Below, one piece after another: positions 1-7,890 of a stretch of DNA of 64,000 nucleotides. The stretch spans positions 46,711-110,710 of the forward strand of contig CAKTEM010000010.1 in NCBI GenBank assembly GCA_934548045.1, in the 5' to 3' direction. Under the pieces are notes generated by a model, which saw only the letters and a list, made by a program, of their open reading frames with translations, did not search any database and was not told where the DNA came from. This DNA is from an uncultured Faecalibacterium sp. (lineage in GTDB: Bacteria; Bacillota; Clostridia; Oscillospirales; Ruminococcaceae). A program made the position numbers and the translations under genes. Position 1 is the stretch's first letter; each line of letters starts with the position of its first letter.

Positions 1-1464
1 GATGACCTGATCGTCGCTGATGACATCGGGCTTGACCATGATGCGGACTTCGCGGCCGGCCTGAACAGCAAATGCCTGCTCGACGCCCTCGAAGCTGGAA
101 GAGATCTCCTCCAGATTTTCCAGACGCTTGACATAGCTCTCGACGTTCTCACGGCGCGCACCCGGACGGGCTGCACTGATGGCGTCGCAGGCCTGAATGA
201 TGAAGGCCAGCGGAGTCTTGGGCTCCACGTCGCCGTGGTGTGCCTCGATGGCGTGGATGATCTGGGTGTTCTCCTTATACTTGCGGCAGATGTCGACACC
301 GATCTGAACATGGCTGCCCTCGATCTCGTGGTCGAGAGCCTTGCCGATATCATGCAACAGGCCGGCACGGCGTGCCAGCGTGACGTTCACGCCCATCTCG
401 CCAGCCAGCAGGCCAGCCAGCCATGCGACCTCCATGCTGTGGGTCAGAGCATTCTGGCCGAAGCTGGTGCGGTACTTCAGGCGACCAATCAGCTTGATAA
501 GGTCGGGGTGCAGGCCGTGGATGCCCAGCTCCATGACGGCACGCTCGCCTTCGCGCTTCATCTGCAGCTCGAGGTCGTGGCGGCACTTCTCGACCGTCTC
601 CTCGATGCGTGCCGGGTGGATACGGCCATCGCCGATCAGACGTTCCAGCGTCATCCGGGCGACCTCGCGGCGCGTCTGGTCGAAGGAGGACAAGGTGATG
701 GCTTCCGGAGTATCGTCGATGATGAGGTCAACGCCGGTAGCGGTCTCGAGGGCGCGGATGTTGCGGCCCTCACGGCCGATGATACGGCCCTTCATCTCGT
801 CGCTGGGCAGGGGAACGACGCTGACGGTCGTCTCGCTGCAGTGGTCAGCAGCACAGCGGCTGATGGCCTGACCGATGAGGTTCCGTGCGATGTTGTCGCA
901 GTTCTCTTTCAGGTCGGTCTCGTATGCGGCAACGCGGACAGCCTTCTCGTGGGTCAGCTCTTCCTCCACCTTGTGCAGCAGGACTTCACGCGCGTCTTCC
1001 TGGCTCAGACCGGCCAGCGTTTCCAGACGCTCCATCTCCTTGGCACGGATGGCGTCGACCTCGGCCAGATGTGCCTCGGCTTCCTCGTTCTTCTTTTTCA
1101 GCTCTTCCTCTTTCCGCTCCAACGCTTCGGTCTTGCGGTCAAGGGCAGTCTCTTTCTGGTCGATGCGGTTCTCCTGACGGGTGATCTCCGCGCGACGCTG
1201 CTTGATCTCCTTGTCGGCTTCCGCCTTCTGCGCGTCGACTTCGGCTTTCAGCCGGAATGCCTCGTCCTTTGCTTCCAGAACGGCTTCTTTGCGCTTTTGG
1301 TCTGCGGTCTTGATCGCTTCGTTCACCAGCCGGGTAGCTTCGGCTTCGGCACTGCCGATCTGTGCCTCAGCGGTCTTTTTACGATTGTTATAACCATAAA
1401 AATAACCCGCGACACAGCCAACAGCCAGTGCGATCAATGCCGCGATCAGAACGATCGGGGTCAT
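1..1464 (-). CDS. rny: Ribonuclease Y, C-terminus cut by window edge
   Basis: Endoribonuclease that starts mRNA decay, anchored in the membrane. Read on the reverse strand the first 20 or so residues form a hydrophobic anchor (MTPIVLIAALIALAVG), followed by a long charged coiled coil (about residues 28-150), a KH domain (MKGRIIGREGRNIRALE) and an HD phosphohydrolase domain with the metal-binding HDIGKA and EAHHGD motifs. This is the standard RNase Y order. 488 codons are visible; family members are about 520 residues, so only some 30 C-terminal residues lie outside. The start ATG follows AAGGAG at a good distance. The gene has its own promoter and a leader of about 260 nt. Identification is firm; only the missing tail is unknown. 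Confidence 0.97.
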   Translation of the reverse strand, partial: MTPIVLIAALIALAVGCVAGYFYGYNNRKKTAEAQIGSAEAEATRLVNEAIKTADQKRKEAVLEAKDEAFRLKAEVDAQKAEADKEIKQRRAEITRQENRIDQKETALDRKTEALERKEEELKKKNEEAEAHLAEVDAIRAKEMERLETLAGLSQEDAREVLLHKVEEELTHEKAVRVAAYETDLKENCDNIARNLIGQAISRCAADHCSETTVSVVPLPSDEMKGRIIGREGRNIRALETATGVDLIIDDTPEAITLSSFDQTRREVARMTLERLIGDGRIHPARIEETVEKCRHDLELQMKREGERAVMELGIHGLHPDLIKLIGRLKYRTSFGQNALTHSMEVAWLAGLLAGEMGVNVTLARRAGLLHDIGKALDHEIEGSHVQIGVDICRKYKENTQIIHAIEAHHGDVEPKTPLAFIIQACDAISAARPGARRENVESYVKRLENLEEISSSFEGVEQAFAVQAGREVRIMVKPDVISDDQVI

Positions 1465-1733
1465 TGTGTTCACTCTCCTTAAAGTTAAAATCCAAATTCA
1501 ACTAAATTCTGGAGACGCTGCTGTGCCTATCACGGGGAGAAGGGTCCATAATGCGGTTTTCAACGGAAAAGAGACAACAAAACACAAGCAGAGCGAGATT
1601 CCCCGGTCTGCAAGCCATTGATGCGGCTTTTTGATTTACAAGAGGTTCTTATAAAAACGGGCAGATGAAGCCCCATTGAAATTTGTTCGCAGAACGCCCA
1701 GCATACAGCGTCATGAATTCCATACTACTTCTT
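1465..1733 (-). other. Long untranslated leader of rny
   Basis: About 260 nt lie between the rny promoter and its start codon, with no convincing open reading frame. A small hairpin (AAGCC/GGCTT on the reverse strand near 1611-1631) is visible, but I recognise no known riboswitch or leader family. Together with the promoter this accounts for the gene-free stretch 1465-1795. Confidence 0.5.
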
Positions 1734-1762
1734 ATATTACGAGAGATTCAGCGGAATGTCAA
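1734..1762 (-). promoter_or_regulatory. Promoter of rny
   Basis: On the reverse strand TTGACA (1757-1762) and TAATAT (1734-1739) are 17 bp apart, a near-consensus sigma-A promoter pointing at rny. Confidence 0.8.
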
Positions 1763-1795
1763 GTAATCCTAACTGTTTTTTAAAGAATTTCGGTA

Positions 1796-3568
1796 TTACT
1801 CCAGATACATCCGGCGCAGGCGCATCAGACGGGCCGGGGTCAGGCCGTACTCCGCTTCCAGATAGGCGTCGCCGCTGCCGAACTTATCCCGGATGGTGTT
1901 CAGCACGAGCGGTACCGACTCGGGATAGACGCCTGCGATGCCGAGATAATGCTCTTTCTGGGCAGGGTTTGCGGCGATCTCGTCGGCATGTTCCGCCCAG
2001 ATGGCTTCCAGCTCCGGCTGACGGCAGACGTTGCTCTGGAAGAAATCTTTTGCGATGACCTCTTCGGACGCGCCCAGAGCCAGCAGGATGAGCATAGCGG
2101 CAACGCCGGTACGGTCTTTGCCGGCTGAGCAGTGGAACAGGATGGGCGTCTCGCCGGCTTCCAATGCGCGGAACAGCTCCTTGAACGCCTTGTTCCCGAA
2201 GAGCATCTGCTCATACATCGCGTCGGCCATGTTATGGTCTTCGTCCAGACGACCCTTGAGCAGCTTCTCTTTGTCCGCCGGGGAGAACGCGATTTCGGTT
2301 CCGTCCGGGTGGCAGAGGCCGCAGATGCGGACAAGACGTGCGCCATCCGGCACATAGTCGGGCTGCTTGGCGGCTTCTTCTTCGCTCCGCAGATCGAGGA
2401 TGAGACGGAGGTTCAGCGAGTCCAGAAGCTTCCGGTCGGCGTCGCTGCTCAGCAGAGCGGTCGGGATGCCCCGGAAGATCTGCCCCCATTTGATGGTCTT
2501 GCCCTCGTCGGCGATGTAGCCGCCCAGCTCCCGGAAGTTGTTTCCACCCTCGAAGGGCAGCTGGGTGCCGGGTGCCGGGTGGGATAGGGATACCGCAGGC
2601 ATCGGCTTTTCGGCGTTGCTGGACAGGACGGGCAGATTGTAGAAGGGTTTGGCCGGGCGTCCACGGCGCGGCGGCAGGGAAGCCGAACCGCCCAGAACGT
2701 CCATCAGATAGTTGCGGAGCAGATCGACGTAAGCCGAACTGTGGTCGCGCCGCTGCACCAGTGAGACGCAAAGCGGCGGCAGGTCTTCCAAAAGGACGTC
2801 GCGTACCCGGTCCAGTTCCCGGCGCGCACCCGGCTCGTACCGGGTCAGGCAGGTGCAGAGCTGCTCCTGAACGAGATAGTACGCCTGATAGAAGCTCGGG
2901 CCGATCTCGGCGTCCGGCGCGAACCCGGCACGGGCGCAGGTATCCCAAAGTGGTGCAAACAAGTCCTGCCGCAGGCTGGGCAGAAGGATGTGCTGCCCAC
3001 GCAGGTCAGCGAGAGGGATGCTCTCTTTTTCCCAGAACGGATGGCCGCGCGGCACCAGCAGACAGGCCGGGTCAGCCCGGAGGGTCGTTCGTGCCAGCAC
3101 CTTGGCGGCACAGCCGAGGTCCATCACAAGTCCGGCGTCCAGCTCGCCCTGCTCCACGCTGTCGGCGACGGCGTCGTTGTCCATCAGGCGGAACCGCATC
3201 TCGATGTGGGGGTACTGCTGGCGGAATTTGTCCAGCTGGGTCTCAAGGCCGGGCAGATAGTCCGGCACCAGCGAGACGCTGATGCCGATGCGCACCGGTT
3301 CGGCCGACTGAATTTCGGCATGGAGAGCCGCCTGCATCTGCTGGAACTGTTCCACCACCGGCGCGGCGTGACGCTGCAGGCTCAGGCCACGGTCGGTCAG
3401 CGAGAGCTTGTGGTGCGCGCTGACGAACAACGGGCCGCACAGCTCCGCTTCCAGCGCGGTGATGCTCTGGCGCAGTGCCTGACGCGATAAAAAGAGCCGC
3501 TGTGCCGCGCGTGTGTAGTTCATCTCCTCACAGAGAACCAGAAAATAATGCAGTTGGCGGATATCCAT
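1796..3568 (-). CDS. LysR-type regulator fused to a tyrosine phosphatase
   Basis: A 590-residue two-part protein. Residues 1-60 are a LysR winged helix-turn-helix (MDIRQLHYFLVLCEEMNYTR, then AAQRLFLSRQALRQSITALE), and about 85-285 a periplasmic-binding-like effector domain. After a Pro/Arg-rich linker, residues about 330-590 match the bacterial tyrosine/serine phosphatase family (Y_phosphatase3): NFRELGGY near its start and the catalytic CX5R loop HCSAGKDRTG, with Cys near residue 480. The frame is open throughout with no stop at the join. I chose the ATG at 3568 because GGAGGG precedes it and LysR proteins begin MDIRQL; the frame extends 70 codons further upstream without homology. Divergent to a sugar nucleotidyltransferase gene, a usual arrangement for LysR regulators. 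Targets and effector are unknown. Confidence 0.85.
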   Translation of the reverse strand: MDIRQLHYFLVLCEEMNYTRAAQRLFLSRQALRQSITALEAELCGPLFVSAHHKLSLTDRGLSLQRHAAPVVEQFQQMQAALHAEIQSAEPVRIGISVSLVPDYLPGLETQLDKFRQQYPHIEMRFRLMDNDAVADSVEQGELDAGLVMDLGCAAKVLARTTLRADPACLLVPRGHPFWEKESIPLADLRGQHILLPSLRQDLFAPLWDTCARAGFAPDAEIGPSFYQAYYLVQEQLCTCLTRYEPGARRELDRVRDVLLEDLPPLCVSLVQRRDHSSAYVDLLRNYLMDVLGGSASLPPRRGRPAKPFYNLPVLSSNAEKPMPAVSLSHPAPGTQLPFEGGNNFRELGGYIADEGKTIKWGQIFRGIPTALLSSDADRKLLDSLNLRLILDLRSEEEAAKQPDYVPDGARLVRICGLCHPDGTEIAFSPADKEKLLKGRLDEDHNMADAMYEQMLFGNKAFKELFRALEAGETPILFHCSAGKDRTGVAAMLILLALGASEEVIAKDFFQSNVCRQPELEAIWAEHADEIAANPAQKEHYLGIAGVYPESVPLVLNTIRDKFGSGDAYLEAEYGLTPARLMRLRRMYLE

Positions 3569-3678
3569 GGGTCCCTCCTGAAAATGTTTCACGATACAAT
3601 ATATAAAGAATAACGCCTTTTTTGCGGATTGTAAAGTCGATGAAAGCAAAAAACAGCGGAATCGCCCGGGATTGCTTC

Positions 3679-3707
3679 TTGTTGCAGAGAAAAAAGTGGA
3701 GTATAAT
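3679..3707 (+). promoter_or_regulatory. Promoter of the nucleotidyltransferase gene
   Basis: TTGTTG (3679-3684), 17 bp, TATAAT (3702-3707), 33 bp before the start codon. It lies in the 172-bp gap shared with the divergent LysR-phosphatase gene. On the other strand TTTACA-17-TATTCT could serve the LysR gene. Confidence 0.65.
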
Positions 3708-3740
3708 GGAAAAAAGCTTTCTGAGCAGGAGGATGAAACA

Positions 3741-4661
3741 ATGAACAAACCGGTACTGGTCGTTATGGCGGCAGGCATGGGCAGCCGTTACGGTGGCATG
3801 AAGCAGATCGACCCGGTGGGGCCGAACGGTCAGGTCATCATCGACTATTCTCTTTATGATGCACACCGCGCAGGATTTGAGACGGTCGTTTTCGTCATCA
3901 AGAAGGAGCTGGAAGAGACCTTCCGCGCCGCCATCGGCGACCGTGTTTCCAAGGTGATGAACGTCAAATACGCTTTCCAGCAGCTGGAAGAATTGCCCGA
4001 AGGATTCAGCATCCCGGAGGGCCGTGTGAAGCCTTGGGGTACCTGCCATGCAGTTCTGGCCGCAAAAGACCTTATTGACGGCCCCTTTGCGGTCATCAAC
4101 GCCGACGATTACTACGGCCCGGAGGCGTTCAAGGTCATCTACGATTACCTCTCGACCCACGAGGACGGTACCCTGTACGATTACTGCATGGTGAGCTACC
4201 TGTTGAAGAATACCGTCTCCGAGAACGGCAGTGTCTCGCGCGGCGTCTGCATGGCAAATCCGGACGGCACCCTGCACAGCGTCACCGAGCGCACCCGAAT
4301 CGAGACGTATGAGAACGGCATCCACTACACCGAGGACGGCGGCGAGAGCTGGACCGACCTGCCCGGTGAGACCCCGGTCAGCATGAACCTGTGGGGATTC
4401 AGCCACAGCTTCCTTGAGGAGGCTGACCGCCGCTTTGCCGGCTGGCTGACCGAGAATCTGGCGAAAAATCCGCTCAAGTGCGAGTATTTCCTGCCGACCG
4501 TTGTGACCGAACTCATCAACGAGAAAAAGGCCGCTGTCAAGCTGCTGAGCAGCCACGATAAGTGGTACGGCGTGACCTACCGCGAGGATAAGCCCTTCGT
4601 CGTTGCTGCCATCGATAAGATGACGAAAGACGGCCTGTATCCGGAAAATCTCTGGAAATAA
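3741..4661 (+). CDS. Sugar-nucleotide pyrophosphorylase-like nucleotidyltransferase
   Basis: A 306-residue nucleotidyltransferase of the NTP_transferase fold, which joins a sugar phosphate to a nucleoside triphosphate. The N-terminus VVMAAGMGSRYGGMKQIDPV is a variant of the nucleotide-binding signature (GxGxR...K), and NADDYYG is the metal-binding Asp region. Family members of this branch are often annotated only as nucleotidyltransferase; the sugar cannot be told from sequence. The ATG at 3741 follows AGGAGG; an in-frame upstream extension of 23 codons lies in the promoter and is not translated. Divergent from the LysR-phosphatase gene, so it is a candidate target. Confidence 0.85.
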   Translation: MNKPVLVVMAAGMGSRYGGMKQIDPVGPNGQVIIDYSLYDAHRAGFETVVFVIKKELEETFRAAIGDRVSKVMNVKYAFQQLEELPEGFSIPEGRVKPWGTCHAVLAAKDLIDGPFAVINADDYYGPEAFKVIYDYLSTHEDGTLYDYCMVSYLLKNTVSENGSVSRGVCMANPDGTLHSVTERTRIETYENGIHYTEDGGESWTDLPGETPVSMNLWGFSHSFLEEADRRFAGWLTENLAKNPLKCEYFLPTVVTELINEKKAAVKLLSSHDKWYGVTYREDKPFVVAAIDKMTKDGLYPENLWK

Positions 4662-4674
4662 TTCCTGAACGTAC

Positions 4675-4702
4675 AAAAGCCTCGGCTCACGCCGAGGCTT
4701 TT
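4675..4702. terminator. Bidirectional intrinsic terminator
   Basis: A 12-bp stem AAAAGCCTCGGC/GCCGAGGCTTTT with a 4-nt loop lies between convergent genes; the A/T-rich ends give a U tract in both directions. Confidence 0.9.
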
Positions 4703-4716
4703 GCTGTAGGAAAACC

Positions 4717-5778
4717 TTATTTGTGGTCGATCTTCAGCCGCTCCCGGAGGGTCTTCACGGGGGTCAGCTTCTTGCCATACTTCATCTTGGGGAACGCGCG
4801 CATCATACGGTTGCGGCCGATGGGAGAGTGTTCCTTGAGAAGACGAGCCTGCATCTCATCGCTGCGTGCCTGCAGTTCCTCAGACAGCTGTTCCAGTTGG
4901 AGCAGTTCTGCCGTCCGCTCGGCAGTGCCTTTCGCGGCCAGCTTGACCGCGGTTGCGGCCTCAGCAGCGTTGAGCTTGGCATCCTTCGAAGCGCGGCGTG
5001 CGGCCTCCATCGCTTCGTCGGCCTTGGCGCGCATCGCGGCCAGAGCGTCCTTCTGCGACAGCTTGGAAGCGGAATCCCGGGCCTCTGCCGCAGCCAGCTT
5101 GAGCTGCAGACGGCTCTCATCCATCTTCTGGTCGGCATCGAGGGCGGTGTTGCCCAGCAGGTCGGTCATGGCATCGCTGATGGCATGGATGCTGTCGCCG
5201 ACCTTCTCGAGAGTCTCGAGGTCTTTCACCAGACCGACGGCGATCACGGTCGTCACAACGAGGTCCGCCGCGTAGACGATGTAGAGCAGGATCATGATGA
5301 TGAGCCCGACCGTCGGCGGAATGAGGGCGAAAATCGACGCGATGGCCGGATGAATGGCTTTCATCATCACCAGCGTGCCGACACCCCAGAGCAGGCAGAA
5401 TTCCAAGCAGATGTATCCGCCGATGTTGAAGGGATAATCCGAGTAATCCCACCAGCGTGTGTGGTAAATTTTGTACAAGGCCCAGCCGCCGACCAGTTCC
5501 AGCGTGCTGGGGAGGATGACGCCGCCGATGTAGAGCAGCAGGACGCTGTTCTGGAGCGGTGTCAGGACGAACAGAACAATTACCATGCCAAAGCCGTAAA
5601 TGGGGCAGACCGGGCCGTTCAGAAAGCCGCGGTTGACGAGTTTGCCCGTGGTGACAGCGGCATAGACGACCTCGACGCACCAGCCAAGGCAGGAATAGAT
5701 CAGGAAATAGGCGAAGACTTCATAGAGGGAAAAACCACAGATGATGGTATCCGTAAAAAAGGATACGACAGCAGACAT
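4717..5778 (-). CDS. CmpB-like (putative ABC transporter type IV) membrane protein
   Basis: 353 residues. The first about 170 contain four or five hydrophobic segments and the motif SCLGWCVEVVYAAVTTGKLVNRGFL in parts (SCLGWCVEV, then RGFLNGPVCPIYGFG), typical of the PF06541 family long labelled putative ABC transporter permease. The actual function of that family is not established. Residues about 200-330 form an Ala/Glu/Lys-rich predicted coiled coil in the cytoplasm, ending in a basic tail. I place the start at the ATG at 5778, which has AGGAGG eight bases upstream; a GTG at 5787 overlaps that ribosome site and is unlikely. Lies directly downstream of trmB on the same strand (15-bp gap), so probably co-transcribed. 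Confidence 0.75.
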   Translation of the reverse strand: MSAVVSFFTDTIICGFSLYEVFAYFLIYSCLGWCVEVVYAAVTTGKLVNRGFLNGPVCPIYGFGMVIVLFVLTPLQNSVLLLYIGGVILPSTLELVGGWALYKIYHTRWWDYSDYPFNIGGYICLEFCLLWGVGTLVMMKAIHPAIASIFALIPPTVGLIIMILLYIVYAADLVVTTVIAVGLVKDLETLEKVGDSIHAISDAMTDLLGNTALDADQKMDESRLQLKLAAAEARDSASKLSQKDALAAMRAKADEAMEAARRASKDAKLNAAEAATAVKLAAKGTAERTAELLQLEQLSEELQARSDEMQARLLKEHSPIGRNRMMRAFPKMKYGKKLTPVKTLRERLKIDHK

Positions 5779-5793
5779 GGCCGACACCTCCTA

Positions 5794-6558
5794 TCAATCC
5801 TGCGTGGACTGAGCCTCGGCGTTCGTTTCGGCCTCAGCCTGCGCTGCAAGTTTCTTGAGGACTTTCGGCTCGATCCAGGTCACGGTCTCGTCGCCGGGCA
5901 GTTTCCGGGCGATAAGAGCCTTGATTTTGATGCCCATCTCGGTGAACATGCCCTCGTGTTCGGTGCGGATGTTCCACTCCGGCTCGTTCTCGTGGAGGTC
6001 GAAGGTCTTCCAAACGATTTCGTAACCGGATGCCGGGAAGTACTCGAGGCTGTCACGGAACAGGTCATCGTCGTCGGTCTTGAAATAGATCTCGCCGCCG
6101 TCCTTGAGGAAGGCGCGGTACTGGATGAGCTGACGGGGATAGGTCAGGCGGTGCTTATTGGAGGAAGCGTTCTTGCTCCATGGGTTGCAGAAGTTGATGT
6201 AGATGCGGCTGACGGTATCCTCCGGCGTGATGACGTTGTGGATGCGCTCGATGTCCGCGCTCATGATCTTTACGTTGTCGATGGGGCGGCCTGCCTCATT
6301 GTAGGAAGCCTCGATCTTCCGCTTGGCAAGGATCAGCACCTTGTCGGTGATGTCGATGCCAAGGTAGTTGTTCTCGGGGTGTGCGCAGGCCAGCTGGGAG
6401 ATGAAGCCGCCCTTGCCGCAGCCCAGCTCAAGGATGAAAGGCTGCTCCGGACGGGCATACTGCTCATGCCACTTGCCGCCCCAGACAAAGGGGTCGTGGA
6501 CATGAAAATCGCTGGCCAGCAGCTCAGCGCGTGCATAGGGCTTGAAACGCATTCTCAT
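5794..6558 (-). CDS. trmB: tRNA (guanine-N7-)-methyltransferase
   Basis: Methylates G46 of tRNA using S-adenosylmethionine. 254 residues, slightly longer than the usual 210-240 because of an acidic/Ala-rich C-terminal tail. Visible motifs are the SAM-binding loop LELGCGKGGF, then YLGIDITDKV, IYINFCNPWSKN and TDDDDLF, all in TrmB order. Its ATG overlaps the TGA of the upstream editing-protein gene (ATGA), so translation is probably coupled. Confidence 0.93.
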   Translation of the reverse strand: MRMRFKPYARAELLASDFHVHDPFVWGGKWHEQYARPEQPFILELGCGKGGFISQLACAHPENNYLGIDITDKVLILAKRKIEASYNEAGRPIDNVKIMSADIERIHNVITPEDTVSRIYINFCNPWSKNASSNKHRLTYPRQLIQYRAFLKDGGEIYFKTDDDDLFRDSLEYFPASGYEIVWKTFDLHENEPEWNIRTEHEGMFTEMGIKIKALIARKLPGDETVTWIEPKVLKKLAAQAEAETNAEAQSTQD

Positions 6559-7745
6559 AATTCGTGGTACTCCTTTAAAAACTTCTCTACTTCTTCGGGT
6601 GTTGCGGCGCAGCTGCCCTGACAGATGCCGGGTTTGCCGCCGCCGCGTCCATTGAGGGTGGTGTTCAGTGCTTTCGTCAGGGCGCGGACGTCACCGCTGG
6701 CTTGCGCCAGACAGTAACCGGTACCCTTTTCGGTGGGGGTCAGTGCGGCGCACAGGCCGTTGGTGGCCTCGCTCAGGCGGACAGCCAGCCGGTGCAGGCC
6801 GTCCGGGTCAAGGCCGGGAACGGTGCGGATGGCGTCCTCGCCGGGCTGGGTCAGTGCGGCAAGAGTGTCGAACAGTTGGCTGCACAGTCCAAAATGGGCG
6901 AACTTGAGCGCATTGTACTCGTCGTATACCCGATGGACGGCGTTTGCCGTCTCGCTGGACTTCGCACTCAGCAGTGCGCCGATGTCCGCCTGACGGCTCC
7001 GCATGGCCTGCACTTCTCGCAGGGCGCGTTCGCCGCAGACGATGCTGAGACGGACGCCGCCCTTGTAGTTTTCGGACGTCAGAATTTTGATCTGACCGAC
7101 CTGACCGGTGGTCGCGGTGTGGGTGCCGCAGCAGGCGCAGACGTCCGCGCCCGGGATGGTGACGATGCGCACCTGCCCGGCGATCTCTTTCTTGCTCCGA
7201 TAGGTCAGCGCGGCCAGCTCCTCGGGGGTGGGATAGCTGATGAGGACCGGCACATCCTGCCAGACGATGCGGTTGGCCGCAAGTTCGGCCTCGCGCAGGC
7301 CCTCGGCAGAGATGGGAACGCTGGTGTCCATCCGGACGGCGTCAGAACCGATGTGGAAGCCCACATTCTCTGCGCCGAACATGGCGTGCAGGATGCCGGA
7401 AAGGATGTGTTCGCCGGTGTGCTGCTGCATCTTGTCGAACCGCCATGCCCAGTCGATCTCACCAGTCATGGCTGTGCCGACGGCAGCAGACTCGGGCAGG
7501 GCGTCCACCGTGTGCCAGATGAGGCCGTCGTGTTCGTGGACGTCCAGAACGTTCAGGACGGTGCCGTCCGCGAGGGTCAGGGTGCCTTTGTCGGCAGGCT
7601 GACCGCCGCCTTCGGGGTAGAAGACGGTTCCGTTCAGCGCGACTTTTCCGCCGCCGGTCTTGCCGTCCGGCTCCACGGCAAGGATGTGACCTTCGGCTTT
7701 GGTGCGGAACGCGTCCGCTTCATAGTATTTTTCTGTGCGCTGCAT
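6555..7745 (-). CDS. AlaX-type alanyl-tRNA editing protein
   Basis: Free-standing homologue of the editing half of alanyl-tRNA synthetase, expected to hydrolyse Ser/Gly mischarged on tRNA-Ala. 396 residues. Motifs: YPEGGGQPADKG, the zinc ligands HTGEHILSG (HxxxH) and CCGTHTATTGQ (CxxxH), then a DHHA1-like C-terminal domain ending GRGGGKPGICQG. That length and the DHHA1 part mark the long AlaX form. GGAGG lies 10 bases before the ATG. First gene of a three-gene reverse operon with trmB and the CmpB-like gene; the pairing with a tRNA methyltransferase fits a tRNA-quality role. Confidence 0.9.
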   Translation of the reverse strand: MQRTEKYYEADAFRTKAEGHILAVEPDGKTGGGKVALNGTVFYPEGGGQPADKGTLTLADGTVLNVLDVHEHDGLIWHTVDALPESAAVGTAMTGEIDWAWRFDKMQQHTGEHILSGILHAMFGAENVGFHIGSDAVRMDTSVPISAEGLREAELAANRIVWQDVPVLISYPTPEELAALTYRSKKEIAGQVRIVTIPGADVCACCGTHTATTGQVGQIKILTSENYKGGVRLSIVCGERALREVQAMRSRQADIGALLSAKSSETANAVHRVYDEYNALKFAHFGLCSQLFDTLAALTQPGEDAIRTVPGLDPDGLHRLAVRLSEATNGLCAALTPTEKGTGYCLAQASGDVRALTKALNTTLNGRGGGKPGICQGSCAATPEEVEKFLKEYHEL

Positions 7746-7890
7746 TGCGCGTAATCCTCCATGATAAGAATCTTAGTAAAACCCAGTATACCACGTTTTT
7801 TCCTTATGGAAAATAGTCTGCGGTTATGTTATGATAAGAATTACACTGACTACTGGAAAAATCTGTTGAAAGAATCGAGGAAGGAACATT

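Noticed and set aside
235..1482. 415-codon forward open frame
   Set aside because: It is antisense to RNase Y, whose motifs and ribosome site are clear on the other strand; no homology in the forward product.
3569..3778. 70-codon N-terminal extension of the LysR-phosphatase frame
   Set aside because: It crosses the divergent promoter and the start of the neighbouring gene; LysR proteins begin at MDIRQL with a good ribosome site.
4723..6621. 632-codon forward open frame
   Set aside because: Antisense to the CmpB-like gene and trmB, both of which have family motifs and ribosome sites.
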